A stretch of 46,111 nucleotides of DNA. Source: an uncultured Chlorobiaceae bacterium (GTDB taxonomy: Bacteria; Bacteroidota; Chlorobiia; Chlorobiales; Chlorobiaceae). The translations under genes were made by a program, and so were the position numbers. Shown piece after piece: positions 18,122 to 26,197 of the stretch. Where the stretch lies: positions 1 to 46,111 of the forward strand of contig CAIPYV010000017.1 of assembly GCA_903869365.1 (NCBI GenBank), read 5' to 3'. The notes beneath the pieces are model-generated. The model made no database searches. It saw only the letters and a program-made list of their open reading frames with translations, and was not told the DNA's origin. The number at the start of each line of letters is the position of its first letter. Position 1 is the first letter of the stretch.

Positions 18122-19159
18122 TTAAACTGACCAGCCATTTTTTAAAATATGATCTGCGTTATTTTTCTTTCTCAAACTCCCTGGTGAATAGCCGAATTGC
18201 TTGTTAAAAGCTGTGATAAAGTGATTGACATGAGAATAACCAAGATGTTTTGCAATGGTTTTCATCGGTATATCACTTTTTTGAAGAGACGCATGAGCCT
18301 CAATGAGCCGCACCTCGGTAATGTAACTGAAAAGAGACTTTTTGTAGGTATTCCTGAACTCATGGCTCAGTTGCTTGACCGATAGATCATAGCGCTTTGC
18401 CAGTTCGCCAAGTGAAGGTACCTTTCCATGCAGGTGAATAAGATCATCATGCACCTGATAGATAAGCTCCTGCATGTTTCGGGATGACTGCTCTTCCTGG
18501 ATCTCGTTTGCAAAATATTTATGCAGAGCACAGAGATAGTCAAGAACTTTAGCCTGCGCATGCAGTTTAGCGGTATTCCCGGTCAAATGATCTGATATGG
18601 AAGAGTGGAGGATAGTGTTGATATGGTGCGGAACCTTGTTAACGGTTCCCGAAGGTATTGATGCAACGTGCAGTCCTTGTAAAAGGGAGGCGGCACACTC
18701 TTCCCCGAAAAGTTTCTTGAGAACCGAATTTCCAATAATAAGAATGACATACTCAACATCCTCACTGGTGTCCATCTTTGCGCTGCTGTTCCGATGAACC
18801 AAATGCTGAAACAAAGAACTATTACTGTTTATACTATAGTCCTGTCCATGATTGAGATCTGAGAGCATGACCAGCCCGGTTTTCACCGAATGAATGCAGA
18901 GTACCGGTTCTCTAAAATGCTCCACCATGGTCGATAGAGGATAGAGCTGTCCCGACACTTTGGGCTTGAAGGAAACATAACCTCTTCGAATGATCTGATT
19001 TAAGGGTAAATGCATGGACTCTACCCAACCCGAACCGATCTCTTCAGGTATTTGGTGTACTATCCTTGGATGGTCCTGATTTGAGCCATCCAATGCAACA
19101 AAAGATGTCTCATCAGAACCTAACCAGTCAAACCTGCTCGAAAGGATTGTCGATTCCAT
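18122..19159 (-). CDS. AraC-family transcriptional regulator
   Basis: 345 residues. The C-terminal 100 form the two helix-turn-helix AraC DNA-binding domain (LGELAKRYDLSVKQLSHEFRNTYKKSL and IPMKTIAKHLGYSHVNHFITAFNKQFGYSP, the second being the family signature). The N-terminal 230 residues resemble those of PchR-type regulators (SGQLYPLSTMVEHFREPVLCIHS), which sense small molecules such as siderophores; the ligand here is unknown. It sits at the upstream end of the minus-strand pigment series and divergent from the csm gene, well placed to control both. The inverted repeat at 19408-19428 is a possible binding site. Confidence 0.85.
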   Translation of the reverse strand: MESTILSSRFDWLGSDETSFVALDGSNQDHPRIVHQIPEEIGSGWVESMHLPLNQIIRRGYVSFKPKVSGQLYPLSTMVEHFREPVLCIHSVKTGLVMLSDLNHGQDYSINSNSSLFQHLVHRNSSAKMDTSEDVEYVILIIGNSVLKKLFGEECAASLLQGLHVASIPSGTVNKVPHHINTILHSSISDHLTGNTAKLHAQAKVLDYLCALHKYFANEIQEEQSSRNMQELIYQVHDDLIHLHGKVPSLGELAKRYDLSVKQLSHEFRNTYKKSLFSYITEVRLIEAHASLQKSDIPMKTIAKHLGYSHVNHFITAFNKQFGYSPGSLRKKNNADHILKNGWSV

Positions 19160-19464
19160 ACGTAATCGAGGTTAAAGCAAATTGATTGTTTACGTTAAGA
19201 AATATAATCATTTAACTTCAAGAAACATGGATAATTACTTTTCGAAAGATAAACCGGCGAACTCCGGAGAAGGGTAGTGCAATATCATGGTAATTCGGTT
19301 GGGTAACAGAAGCACGGATCCAGCTTGACGGCAGAAGTGCATGCATTCCGAAATTTATTGAAAGTAATTGTTTAAAAATATTTTAACTTATGGCAAACCA
19401 AAAAAAGTATGGGATAGTTTGACCCATATTGCTCTTTAACTCCAACAATAAAATAATAATTCTC
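19160..19464. promoter_or_regulatory. Divergent control region between the AraC gene and the csm gene
   Basis: A 305-base gene-free region between divergent starts, with an AT-rich stretch near 19365-19390 and the inverted repeat described separately. It must hold promoters for both directions. I could not fix -10/-35 elements with confidence, though TTGACC at 19419 could be part of a plus-strand promoter. Confidence 0.45.
19408..19428. promoter_or_regulatory. Inverted repeat TATGGG-N9-CCCATA, candidate operator
   Basis: TATGGG (19408-19413) and CCCATA (19423-19428) are perfect inverted arms around nine bases, 37 bases before the csm ATG. Size and place suit an operator or attenuating hairpin; short perfect arms of six can occur by chance. 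Confidence 0.4.
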
Positions 19465-19704
19465 ATGTCAAACGTAACAAACAACGAGTTTTCCGTTGCT
19501 CTCAACAATTATTTCCAGACGCTTGGAACGCTTACCCAGCAATTGGTTGAATTGGTGAATGTTGTCATTAAGACAGCAGGCTCAATTACAGCGTCAATTA
19601 TTGAACCGATCTCCAAAGCAGCTACCGGTCTTGCTGGGAATGCTTCAACCACTGTTACCAAGGTATATCAAGGCGCCGCTGCAGCTGTTGCTCCTAAAAA
19701 GTAA
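19465..19704 (+). CDS. CsmB/CsmF-family chlorosome envelope protein
   Basis: 79 residues from the ATG at 19465 (an upstream in-frame start at 19429 would add 12 unlikely residues). The sequence MSNVTNNEFSVALNNYFQTL, a long hydrophobic helical middle (LVELVNVVIKTAGSITASIIEP) and the ending AAAAVAPKK match the small amphipathic CsmB/CsmF proteins that coat the chlorosome. They sit in the lipid monolayer envelope and help organise bacteriochlorophyll aggregates. I cannot say which of CsmB or CsmF from memory alone. A strong intrinsic terminator follows at 19720, so it is monocistronic, as befits an abundant structural protein. Divergent from the AraC regulator. Confidence 0.8.
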   Translation: MSNVTNNEFSVALNNYFQTLGTLTQQLVELVNVVIKTAGSITASIIEPISKAATGLAGNASTTVTKVYQGAAAAVAPKK

Positions 19705-19719
19705 GCTGTTACCGTATTT

Positions 19720-19758
19720 AAAAAAGCACCTTGCACGTCCAGTATAAGGTGCTTTTTT
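19720..19758 (+). terminator. Intrinsic terminator after the csm gene
   Basis: A perfect 13-base stem AAAAAAGCACCTT / AAGGTGCTTTTTT with a 13-base loop ends in a T-run. It lies 15 bases after the csm stop. Confidence 0.9.
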
Positions 19759-19803
19759 AATAGAAAAACAACACAGAAGCAATACCATTAAAAAAGGTAA
19801 ACC

Positions 19804-20097
19804 ATGTCAAAACTTATAGTAGTCGCAAAAGTTGTTGCAAAAAAGGAGTTCCTCTCGAGCGTCAAAAGCTCGCTGATGAACCTCATAGCACCAACCAGAC
19901 AGGAAGAAGGCTGTATCGATTATATCCTGCATCAGGAGAATGAAGACCCATTGGTTTTTGTCTTTTATGAAACATGGGAGAATCTTGCCAGCCTCGAAAA
20001 TCACCTGCAAAGTGACCACTACAAAGCCCATGCCCAGGCAGTACACGGCATGATTGAAGACAAGGAGGTCTTTAAAATGACTCGACTTGAAGTTTAA
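19804..20097 (+). CDS. ABM-domain (antibiotic biosynthesis monooxygenase-like) small protein
   Basis: 97 residues, one ferredoxin-like ABM domain: [21 protein letters not shown], then [44 protein letters not shown], which is the family signature. These dimeric proteins include cofactor-less monooxygenases acting on quinones or polycyclic phenols, haem-degrading enzymes (IsdG) and proteins of unknown role. No haem-ligand His in the IsdG position was confirmed. It starts about 45 bases after the csm terminator and ends 35 bases before the LolC/E gene, likely sharing a transcript with it. Confidence 0.85.
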   Translation: MSKLIVVAKVVAKKEFLSSVKSSLMNLIAPTRQEEGCIDYILHQENEDPLVFVFYETWENLASLENHLQSDHYKAHAQAVHGMIEDKEVFKMTRLEV

Positions 20098-20132
20098 ACC
20101 TCATTGATGACTCTCCGGTTATTATTGCTTGT

Positions 20133-21383
20133 ATGAAAACAGGGTTATGGATTGCTCGCCGCTTTAGCTTTGCTCGGAAACGCTTCAGGGTCATCAATGT
20201 CATTTCGGCTATAAGTCTTGCCGGAATCATTATCGGTGTCAGCACTCTTCTTGTCGTTATGAGCGTGTTGAACGGATTTCAAAAACTTGCCCGCGATCTC
20301 TTTATCACCATTGACAGCCCCGCTCAGATTGTTCCCGTAAACGGCCGAACCTTGACAGTGTCCGACACTCTTCTGCAGGCGATAAAAGCACTCGAAGGTG
20401 TCGGAGCCGTTGAACCCTATGCCGAAGGTGAGGCTATTATGGGCAGCGGTGAAAAAAGCGAACTGGTGGTTGTAAAAGGACTCAGCGAAGCAGCTCATCG
20501 TCGCCTGATCCTGCAGACCCATGCAACTCACCCCTATTTCACCGGCGAAACCATTGCGGCAGGGGAGATTTTAGCCTACAGAACCAATCTCCATACATTC
20601 AGACAGGTTAAAATTTTCAGTCCCGAACTGATCTCCTTAGGCCTCGAATCTCTCTCGCAACCCTATCTCATACCGATGCTCGGTATTCCGGAAACCACGG
20701 TCTCATCCATATTTTCACTGCAGAAAATATTTGACGATCGCTACGTACTCACCTCCGACTCGTTTGCCCATAAAATCCTGCTGCTTGGCAGGGGAGAGTA
20801 TTCAGGGATTGACATCCGCCAGAAGGAAGGGTACTCTCGTGACGACTTCACCATCAGTCTCAGGAAATGGCTGGCTGCAAGCCCCATGAAAGCCTCCTGG
20901 AAAATTCGCACGCTCGAAGAAAAATACACCAACATCTTCACGGTGATGCAGCTTGAAAAATGGGTCAGCTTCAGTGTCCTGATGCTCATTATCCTTGTCG
21001 CAGCCCTCAGTCTCACAGGTGCACTTGCCATGACTGCCATCGACAAACAACGCGAACTCTTCTATCTGCGCTGCCTGGGTCTCGAAAAGCCTCAGTTCAT
21101 GTCCATATTTATCATACAGGGCGGCATGACTGGACTCGCGGGAACCGCTGCAGGAATAAGTATCGCCGGGACTATCTGCAAACTTCAGGAACTCTATGGC
21201 ATAGTGCAGCTCCCTTCAAAAAGCGCCTTCATCATTTCAGCCTATCCAGTCAGCATGCACCTTGATGATTTTATCATCGTAGCAATAACAGGAGTCATGC
21301 TCTGTCTCGCAGTAAGCCTCTACCCGGCAAGAAAAGCCGCCCTGATAGCCACCGCCAACTCCCTCGACCAAAAAACCAACTAA
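20133..21383 (+). CDS. LolC/LolE-family lipoprotein-releasing permease (copy 2)
   Basis: 416 residues with the same layout as 10305-11585: N-terminal helix (about 22-45, [29 protein letters not shown]), periplasmic domain, then three C-terminal helices and the coupling motif [19 protein letters not shown]. Starts in the same style ([25 protein letters not shown]). Together the two copies could form a LolCE-type heterodimer, but they are separated by about 8.5 kb. No lolD ATPase is present in the window. Confidence 0.85.
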   Translation: MKTGLWIARRFSFARKRFRVINVISAISLAGIIIGVSTLLVVMSVLNGFQKLARDLFITIDSPAQIVPVNGRTLTVSDTLLQAIKALEGVGAVEPYAEGEAIMGSGEKSELVVVKGLSEAAHRRLILQTHATHPYFTGETIAAGEILAYRTNLHTFRQVKIFSPELISLGLESLSQPYLIPMLGIPETTVSSIFSLQKIFDDRYVLTSDSFAHKILLLGRGEYSGIDIRQKEGYSRDDFTISLRKWLAASPMKASWKIRTLEEKYTNIFTVMQLEKWVSFSVLMLIILVAALSLTGALAMTAIDKQRELFYLRCLGLEKPQFMSIFIIQGGMTGLAGTAAGISIAGTICKLQELYGIVQLPSKSAFIISAYPVSMHLDDFIIVAITGVMLCLAVSLYPARKAALIATANSLDQKTN

Positions 21384-21410
21384 CCAACCCTTCACCCCTT
21401 CTCCCTCCAC

Positions 21411-21452
21411 TGTCATTTCGTGCCGAAGGTGAGAAATCCATCAAGATTTAAT
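21411..21452. repeat. Candidate dispersed intergenic repeat
   Basis: TGTCATTTCGTGCCGAAGGTGAGAAATCCATCAAGATTTA-like sequence follows the LolC/E gene. It resembles the TCATTTCG-x-CGAAGG-GAGAAATC type of dispersed short repeat familiar from Bacteroidetes/Chlorobi genomes. Only one copy lies in this window, so the repeat status is from memory and not shown here. Confidence 0.4.
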
Positions 21453-21587
21453 TTCCCTTCTCTTTTTTTTCTTATAAAAATTAAAAAATAAATATAATAT
21501 TTGCGATATTAGTATGGAACTAATACATCCAAATATACGTTCCACTCCTTAATCTCTTATATTCATATATAATTTTGGCGTTTTCAT

Positions 21588-22238
21588 TTGATCGACAAAA
21601 GTTATAAAATTATGTTTCAGAAGAGTATGGTAATTCCCTCTCTCTATACGAAGGAAGATCAAGTTGTTATTGAGCGCTGGATAGAGCACTCCCCGGTCTA
21701 CCCTGAGAGAGATGATTGTATCGACGCAAACAAAGTCGCGGAGATTGCTCTCTCTTCGGTTCAGCAGCGACTTCCTCAATGTTTCACCATCAGGGAAGAT
21801 GGTTCTGCCGATATTGGACGCGAATTCTGGGACTGTTCTGTTTACTTGAGAAAAAATCTCCTCAGCCCGATACATCTTTTTGAAATTAACTGGTCGGACG
21901 ACTCTCTACCTGCTGTGGCATGGCCCGAAACCTATTACGCCACGTTACTTCCCGGCTATAATGTCTATGCCGTCACACTCTCTCAGAATTCAGCCGATTC
22001 TTATGATTATTTTGATTTAGCTATAGGCTGTTTCAAGGCAGACAATGAGGGCGAAATAGCTGAAAAAGCAGCCAGGGCTGTTCAGGCATGGTGGCAATAC
22101 CAGAATAAAAAGTGGAGTCAGTGGGCTTGGTACGAAGTGTTGAAGTCCGGACTGATAGATGCTGATGTTGCTTTGCGCTTGCGCCATGAGGTATGGCAAC
22201 AGATCAAACACCTGTCAGCTGAATTCGAATACGTCTGA
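21588..22238 (+). CDS. Hypothetical protein
   Basis: 216 residues; I do not recognise the family. A start at the internal ATG 21612 (MFQKSMVIPSLYTKEDQ) is as likely as the first one. The protein is soluble, acidic and rich in Trp and Tyr (WPETYYATLLPGYNVYAV, YDYFDLAIGCFK, AVQAWWQYQNKKWSQWAWYEVLKSGLID), with no signal peptide or membrane segment. It looks real because codon use is ordinary and the frame is long and unbroken. It follows an AT-rich 200-base gap; a methyltransferase gene comes 150 bases after. Confidence 0.6.
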   Translation: MIDKSYKIMFQKSMVIPSLYTKEDQVVIERWIEHSPVYPERDDCIDANKVAEIALSSVQQRLPQCFTIREDGSADIGREFWDCSVYLRKNLLSPIHLFEINWSDDSLPAVAWPETYYATLLPGYNVYAVTLSQNSADSYDYFDLAIGCFKADNEGEIAEKAARAVQAWWQYQNKKWSQWAWYEVLKSGLIDADVALRLRHEVWQQIKHLSAEFEYV

Positions 22239-22391
22239 AGAGCTGATTCCCCAGATCTCAAAATCCACCTTAACTCCTTTCTGACACTCTCCATTCAACA
22301 CATTCGCTCAGTTTTACGCTGAAAGTACCTGCTCGTAACGACAAAAGCGAAATAGATTTTTATATTTAAACAAGAGCAGCCCTTTGCAATT

Positions 22392-23006
22392 ATGACTGAA
22401 ACAAAAACCTTCCTTCACATTGGCTGTGGCCACAAACGAAAAGACCAAACCACCAGAGGCTTCAATTCTCCAAGATGGAAAGAGTTGCGTCTCGATATCG
22501 ACCAGTCATGCCATCCTGATATTACCGGTACCATGACGGAGATGTCAGCCGTACCAGACGCTTCAGTTGATGCCATATTCTCGTCACATAACATTGAACA
22601 TCTTTATCCCCATGAGGTGCCTCTTGCTTTAGCGGAGTTCAAGCGCGTGCTTGTACCGGAAGGGTATGCTGTGATTACCTGCCCGGATTTGCAGTCAGTG
22701 GCCGCATTAATTGCTGAGGATAAATTGACAGATCCAGCCTATCTATCACCCGCAGGCCCTATTACTCCTCTTGATATTCTTTACGGTCTTCGTTCTTCAA
22801 TGGCTAAGGGTAATATTTTCATGGCGCACCGGTGCGGATTTACGAAGAAGGTGTTGGTGAGCACCTTGCAGGCAGGGGGATTTTCTGCGGTGGCATCCAG
22901 CCGAAGAGGACATCCTTTTTATGACTTGTGGGCATGGGCGAGCGTTTCAGCACGAAGCGGGGATGAGATGCGTCAATTGGCATTGGAGCATTTTGCCGAA
23001 GGCTGA
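22392..23006 (+). CDS. Class I SAM-dependent methyltransferase
   Basis: 204 residues. Methyltransf_11-type domain: FLHIGCGHKRKDQ as the SAM loop (motif I), LRLDIDQSCHPDITGTM (acidic residue of motif II), IFSSHNIEHLYPHEVPLALAEFKRVLVPEGYAVITCPDL (motifs III/post-III). The substrate cannot be told; related proteins often act in sugar or cell-surface pathways and share the SSHNIEHL form. It stands alone on the plus strand, converging on the outer-membrane barrel gene with 12 bases between. Confidence 0.8.
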   Translation: MTETKTFLHIGCGHKRKDQTTRGFNSPRWKELRLDIDQSCHPDITGTMTEMSAVPDASVDAIFSSHNIEHLYPHEVPLALAEFKRVLVPEGYAVITCPDLQSVAALIAEDKLTDPAYLSPAGPITPLDILYGLRSSMAKGNIFMAHRCGFTKKVLVSTLQAGGFSAVASSRRGHPFYDLWAWASVSARSGDEMRQLALEHFAEG

Positions 23007-23018
23007 AGAAAACTCTGC

Positions 23019-23675
23019 TCATTTATTTTTTTCCATTCCAATGGTTAACCCGATCAAAAAACTGCTGCATGATAATTTGAAATCGCTGCTATTATCGATA
23101 AAACTGCAACTCCCTGTGCCAAAATAGCGATACCGAGCATCAAGAGCTATTACCTTGCTTATCGGAATAAAAACACCAGCACCAATCTGATACGCAGGTA
23201 CTGAACTGCTTATATAATTTGTATCAGAGACACCTGCATATCCAATACCCGCCGTGAGGTAAGGGGTAACAGCACTTGAATTGAAATCACAATAACCGTT
23301 TAATAGAATCGAGACCACATTGATCGTCCCAATTTGGTTGGATGTGTTATTCTGCAAGGCTCCTTCTATCTCTACTCTGTAATCTTCAAAGTTCCGTCCC
23401 AAAGCGCCCTGCAAACCCAGTCCACTTCCTGATTTGATTTTGGCGGTAGAGTTCTTCAGGGTGATATCATTAAGGGAAGCTGCACCAATATTTCCGCGTA
23501 AGTAATAAGTAGTAAAATCATCAGCAAGATGTGGATTGTTGAGGTAAATGGGAGTCACATAAGGATTCGCATTTGAATCACTTATGGAACTTCTCGTAAA
23601 ATCAGCCGCATAGACAGGAACCGTGAACATCCCTATAAAAGTAAAAACCCAAAGAATGGAAAGATATTTTTTCAT
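23019..23675 (-). CDS. Outer-membrane beta-barrel protein (porin-like/OprF-N type)
   Basis: 218 residues from the ATG at 23675; the open frame runs 21 codons further but the signal peptide starts here (MKKYLSILWVFTFIGMFTVPVYAA). The mature protein has alternating-residue strands, for example YYLRGNIGAASLNDI, YRVEIEGALQN, VVSILLNGYCDF, VTPYLTAGIGYAGVS, YQIGAGVFIPISKVIALDARYRYFG and SSFLIGLTIGMEK, typical of eight-stranded OmpA/Opa-like barrels. It probably sits in the outer membrane. There are Cys residues in the last third (SCSFI, KLSCS). Function unknown. Confidence 0.75.
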   Translation of the reverse strand: MKKYLSILWVFTFIGMFTVPVYAADFTRSSISDSNANPYVTPIYLNNPHLADDFTTYYLRGNIGAASLNDITLKNSTAKIKSGSGLGLQGALGRNFEDYRVEIEGALQNNTSNQIGTINVVSILLNGYCDFNSSAVTPYLTAGIGYAGVSDTNYISSSVPAYQIGAGVFIPISKVIALDARYRYFGTGSCSFIDNSSDFKLSCSSFLIGLTIGMEKNK

Positions 23676-23919
23676 AACATTGTTGATCTTGTTAACCAGG
23701 AGAATAACCACCTCAAAATCCACTACTTCACCAATCATCGGATTAGGAAGCTCTTTAAAGAAAAGAGCTAAAAGAAAAATTCATAAAGCCAATTTAGCGA
23801 ATTTTCATGAATCTGGCGTCTGGTGATGATGGCTATCATGACTCTCTTCTGCAACTTCTTCGTTTCAAAAGCATCTCTACCAGCGTCCAGCCGCGTAAAA
23901 TAAACTGGTGGAACGGAAT

Positions 23920-24432
23920 CTAAAAAACCCGCACAGCTCGGACACGACCGAGGACTGCCTTATTACTCAGACACTGGCTCCCATCGCTGAAGTACTGGTT
24001 CCATGCGCCCACCGCACTGCTCTCCGAGGAACTCCAGTAGATGTTATCCGTTAAACCGTCGACAATACTTTTATGCAGATAGAGCTGATGCAGTTGCTCC
24101 TGGTTTGGTAAAAACCAAATCATCTGCTTTGGACAAGACATCAGCGCATTATTTCCATACATATAAGTGGGCCCAAGATTATTACAGACCGCTATGGCAT
24201 CATTCCAATTAAAATTCTTTTCCGGGCAGTTTTTTGAGTGACCCGGCATATCCGAAAGGGCTGCTATCAAACCATGCTTGCCAGTACCATCAACATAAAA
24301 GACAATTCCTTCTCCATAATGTTCACCAGGGGTTACTGCCGAGGAGAGTGATGAAAATGAGCCGCTGGTAATGCCTGTGAACAATAAAATAATCAAGAGC
24401 CGCGCCAGAGGGGCTTTTGCAATGTGTTTCAT
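23920..24432 (-). CDS. Secreted DUF1566-like protein
   Basis: 170 residues with a signal peptide (about 1-32, LARLLIILLFTGITSGSFSSLSSA). The mature part begins PGEHYGEGIVFYVDGTGKHGLIAA and later has IWFLPNQEQLHQLYLHKS, YWSSSESSAVGAWNQYFSDG and a final GRVRAVRVF, the W-LP-EL...YWSSSE...VRAVR pattern of DUF1566/Lcl-type domains. These domains are common in exported proteins of Chlorobi and Fibrobacteres, with unknown role, perhaps surface binding. Six or so Cys could form disulfides. It is monocistronic on the minus strand. Confidence 0.75.
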   Translation of the reverse strand: MKHIAKAPLARLLIILLFTGITSGSFSSLSSAVTPGEHYGEGIVFYVDGTGKHGLIAALSDMPGHSKNCPEKNFNWNDAIAVCNNLGPTYMYGNNALMSCPKQMIWFLPNQEQLHQLYLHKSIVDGLTDNIYWSSSESSAVGAWNQYFSDGSQCLSNKAVLGRVRAVRVF

Positions 24433-24549
24433 AGTCGTTTTTTTGGGTTGGGGGTTGTAACAACAGTTATAATATAACCATCATCAAGCAATGTTATTAA
24501 GGTTATCCAGTAGTACCCCCAAATGTTCCGTTCAGCTCGGCTCTAACCT

Positions 24550-25623
24550 TTAATGGGCATGCCCTTTCACAGGTAGCATAGCCTTCACTACCAGCACGAA
24601 GAGTACCATAGCCGATACGACGGACAAAGGACCGCTATTCTCGTGTGCCGATGCCGAAAGCCAGCCTGTGATACCGATGCCGAGCGATGCGTAAAGAGCA
24701 TTGACCCCAATGCCGGCAAGAAATGACATAACAACGATCACCACCACATAGACGATGGTGGCACGCTTCCCGAGCAGCTTGGCGATAACCGTAATCGCCG
24801 CAGCGTTGGTGGCAGGACCGGCAAGCAGGAACACCAGTGCCGCACCGGGAGAAATGCCTTTCAGAGCAAGTGCGGCCGCAATCGGTGTCGATGCTGTGGC
24901 GCAGACATAGAGCGGTACCGAAATGGCCAGCATCACCAGCATGGAGAGATATTCATTCGACAGATAACGGCTCACGATTTCAGGAGAGAGGAATACGGAA
25001 ATCACACCGGAAAGCAGAATGCCGAAAAAAAGCCATCCGCCGATATCCTTCAGCAGGTCACCGAAAGCGAAGCGCATGCCTTTCATGAATTTGCTGCCCG
25101 ATTCCTCCGCTTCAGGCTTCCGGTGGCTGCAGCAGCAGTTGGAGGTGCATGTGTCAGGCTGAACCATCTTTGAATCCTCAGGCATCCCTGCACCAGAATG
25201 TTTTTCAGTAAAAGCAACAGCAATGCCCGCCGCCACAGCGGTGAAAAACGCGACAAACGGTCGGATGACAGTCATGAGAGGATCAAGCAAAGCATAAGAG
25301 ACCGCTATGGAATCCACGCCGGTTTCCGGCGTCGATATAAGAAATGAGGTGACTGCGCCTTTTCCGGCACCCTGCTTCTTCAGACCCGCCGCTGCAGGCA
25401 GAACTCCGCAACTGCAGAGCGGAATGGGCACGCCCATTGCAGCCGCCTTGAAAATAGATGCCGTGCTCCCTCCTCCGAGATGACGGGCAACAAAATCATC
25501 AGGGAGAAACGCCTTCAGCAGGCCAGCGACAAAAAAGCCGAGCAGTACAAAAGGCGCCGATTCAAGAAGCACATTCCACGAAGCCAGAAACACGGCGATA
25601 AAAGCATCGATAATGGTATTCAT
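24550..25623 (-). CDS. SO_0444/ArsP-type permease with cysteine-rich loop
   Basis: 357 residues, about eight membrane helices in two repeats. IPLCSCGVLPAAAGLKKQGAGKGAVTSFLISTPETGVDSI (Cys70, Cys72) is the hallmark of this permease group, and its partner in the second half is YVCATASTPIAAALALKGISPGAALVFLLAGPATNAA. Between the halves is a hydrophilic loop with CTSNCCCSH (Cys159, 163, 164, 165), a likely metal-binding site. Members are described as Cu/Zn efflux or organoarsenical permeases. The gene directly follows an ArsR-type regulator (71-base gap), so export of a toxic metal or metalloid is likely; which one cannot be told. Confidence 0.82.
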   Translation of the reverse strand: MNTIIDAFIAVFLASWNVLLESAPFVLLGFFVAGLLKAFLPDDFVARHLGGGSTASIFKAAAMGVPIPLCSCGVLPAAAGLKKQGAGKGAVTSFLISTPETGVDSIAVSYALLDPLMTVIRPFVAFFTAVAAGIAVAFTEKHSGAGMPEDSKMVQPDTCTSNCCCSHRKPEAEESGSKFMKGMRFAFGDLLKDIGGWLFFGILLSGVISVFLSPEIVSRYLSNEYLSMLVMLAISVPLYVCATASTPIAAALALKGISPGAALVFLLAGPATNAAAITVIAKLLGKRATIVYVVVIVVMSFLAGIGVNALYASLGIGITGWLSASAHENSGPLSVVSAMVLFVLVVKAMLPVKGHAH

Positions 25624-25666
25624 GACAAAATTATTAACCTTTTATAAATTCTCGTATGATAATATG

Positions 25667-25678
25667 TTCATATATAAA
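25667..25678. promoter_or_regulatory. Candidate ArsR operator copy 1 (TTCATATATAAA)
   Basis: TTCATATATAAA lies in the gap between the regulator gene and the permease gene, within ATATGTTCATATATAAA. Its exact reverse complement occurs upstream of the regulator gene at 26073-26084. A shared, oppositely oriented 12-mer at both genes is what an autoregulating ArsR operator would look like. Confidence 0.5.
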
Positions 25679-25694
25679 ACAAAAAAAAATGCAG

Positions 25695-26063
25695 CTATCT
25701 TTTCAGCTCATGGACATGCTCTGACCCCATACGTACCAGTCCTGATATATGCTCGTCGTCCAGGCTGTACAGTACATTTTTGCCATGCTTTCTCGATTTC
25801 ACGATTCTTGAGTCGCGCAGGACCCTGAGCTGATGCGAAACCGCAGACTGGTTCATACCAAGCAACGCTGTCAAGTCGCACACACAGAGTTCCGACCGAT
25901 AGAGAGCATCAAGTATCCTTATCCTCGTATTGTCCCCAAGCACCTTGAACAGTTGCGCAAGCTCATCGGCCGGAACACTGCCGAGCATATTCCGACGAAC
26001 CGATTCCACCACCTCCGGATGAAAACACTGCTCCTGACAAATGTCCTTTCTATTCCCCTCCAT
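25695..26063 (-). CDS. ArsR/SmtB-family metal-sensing repressor
   Basis: 122 residues. Winged-helix ArsR fold: ELAQLFKVLGDNTRIRILDALYRSELCVCDLTALLGMNQSAVSHQLRVLRDSRIVKSRKHGKNVLYSLDDEHI. The ELCVCDL motif carries the alpha-3 Cys pair that senses As(III), Cd(II) or similar thiophilic ions; a further Cys is in the N-terminus (ICQEQC), as in CadC/CmtR-like sensors. The last part has His (EHVHEL). It would repress itself and the downstream permease until metal binds. Likely operators are listed separately. Confidence 0.9.
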   Translation of the reverse strand: MEGNRKDICQEQCFHPEVVESVRRNMLGSVPADELAQLFKVLGDNTRIRILDALYRSELCVCDLTALLGMNQSAVSHQLRVLRDSRIVKSRKHGKNVLYSLDDEHISGLVRMGSEHVHELKR

Positions 26064-26072
26064 ATTTCAACA

Positions 26073-26084
26073 TTTATATATGAA
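26073..26084. promoter_or_regulatory. Candidate ArsR operator copy 2 (TTTATATATGAA)
   Basis: The reverse complement of the 12-mer at 25667-25678, located 10 bases upstream of the regulator's ATG, where binding would block transcription of regulator and permease. Confidence 0.5.
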
Positions 26085-26197
26085 TACTCCCTCACATGAT
26101 AACAAATAAAAGATGCATCTCAAATCCCATCGAATGCTGTCGAGATAGTTGGCCGGGTCAAAATCCCGGATTGTACATGATTTCTATGACTGGGCCA

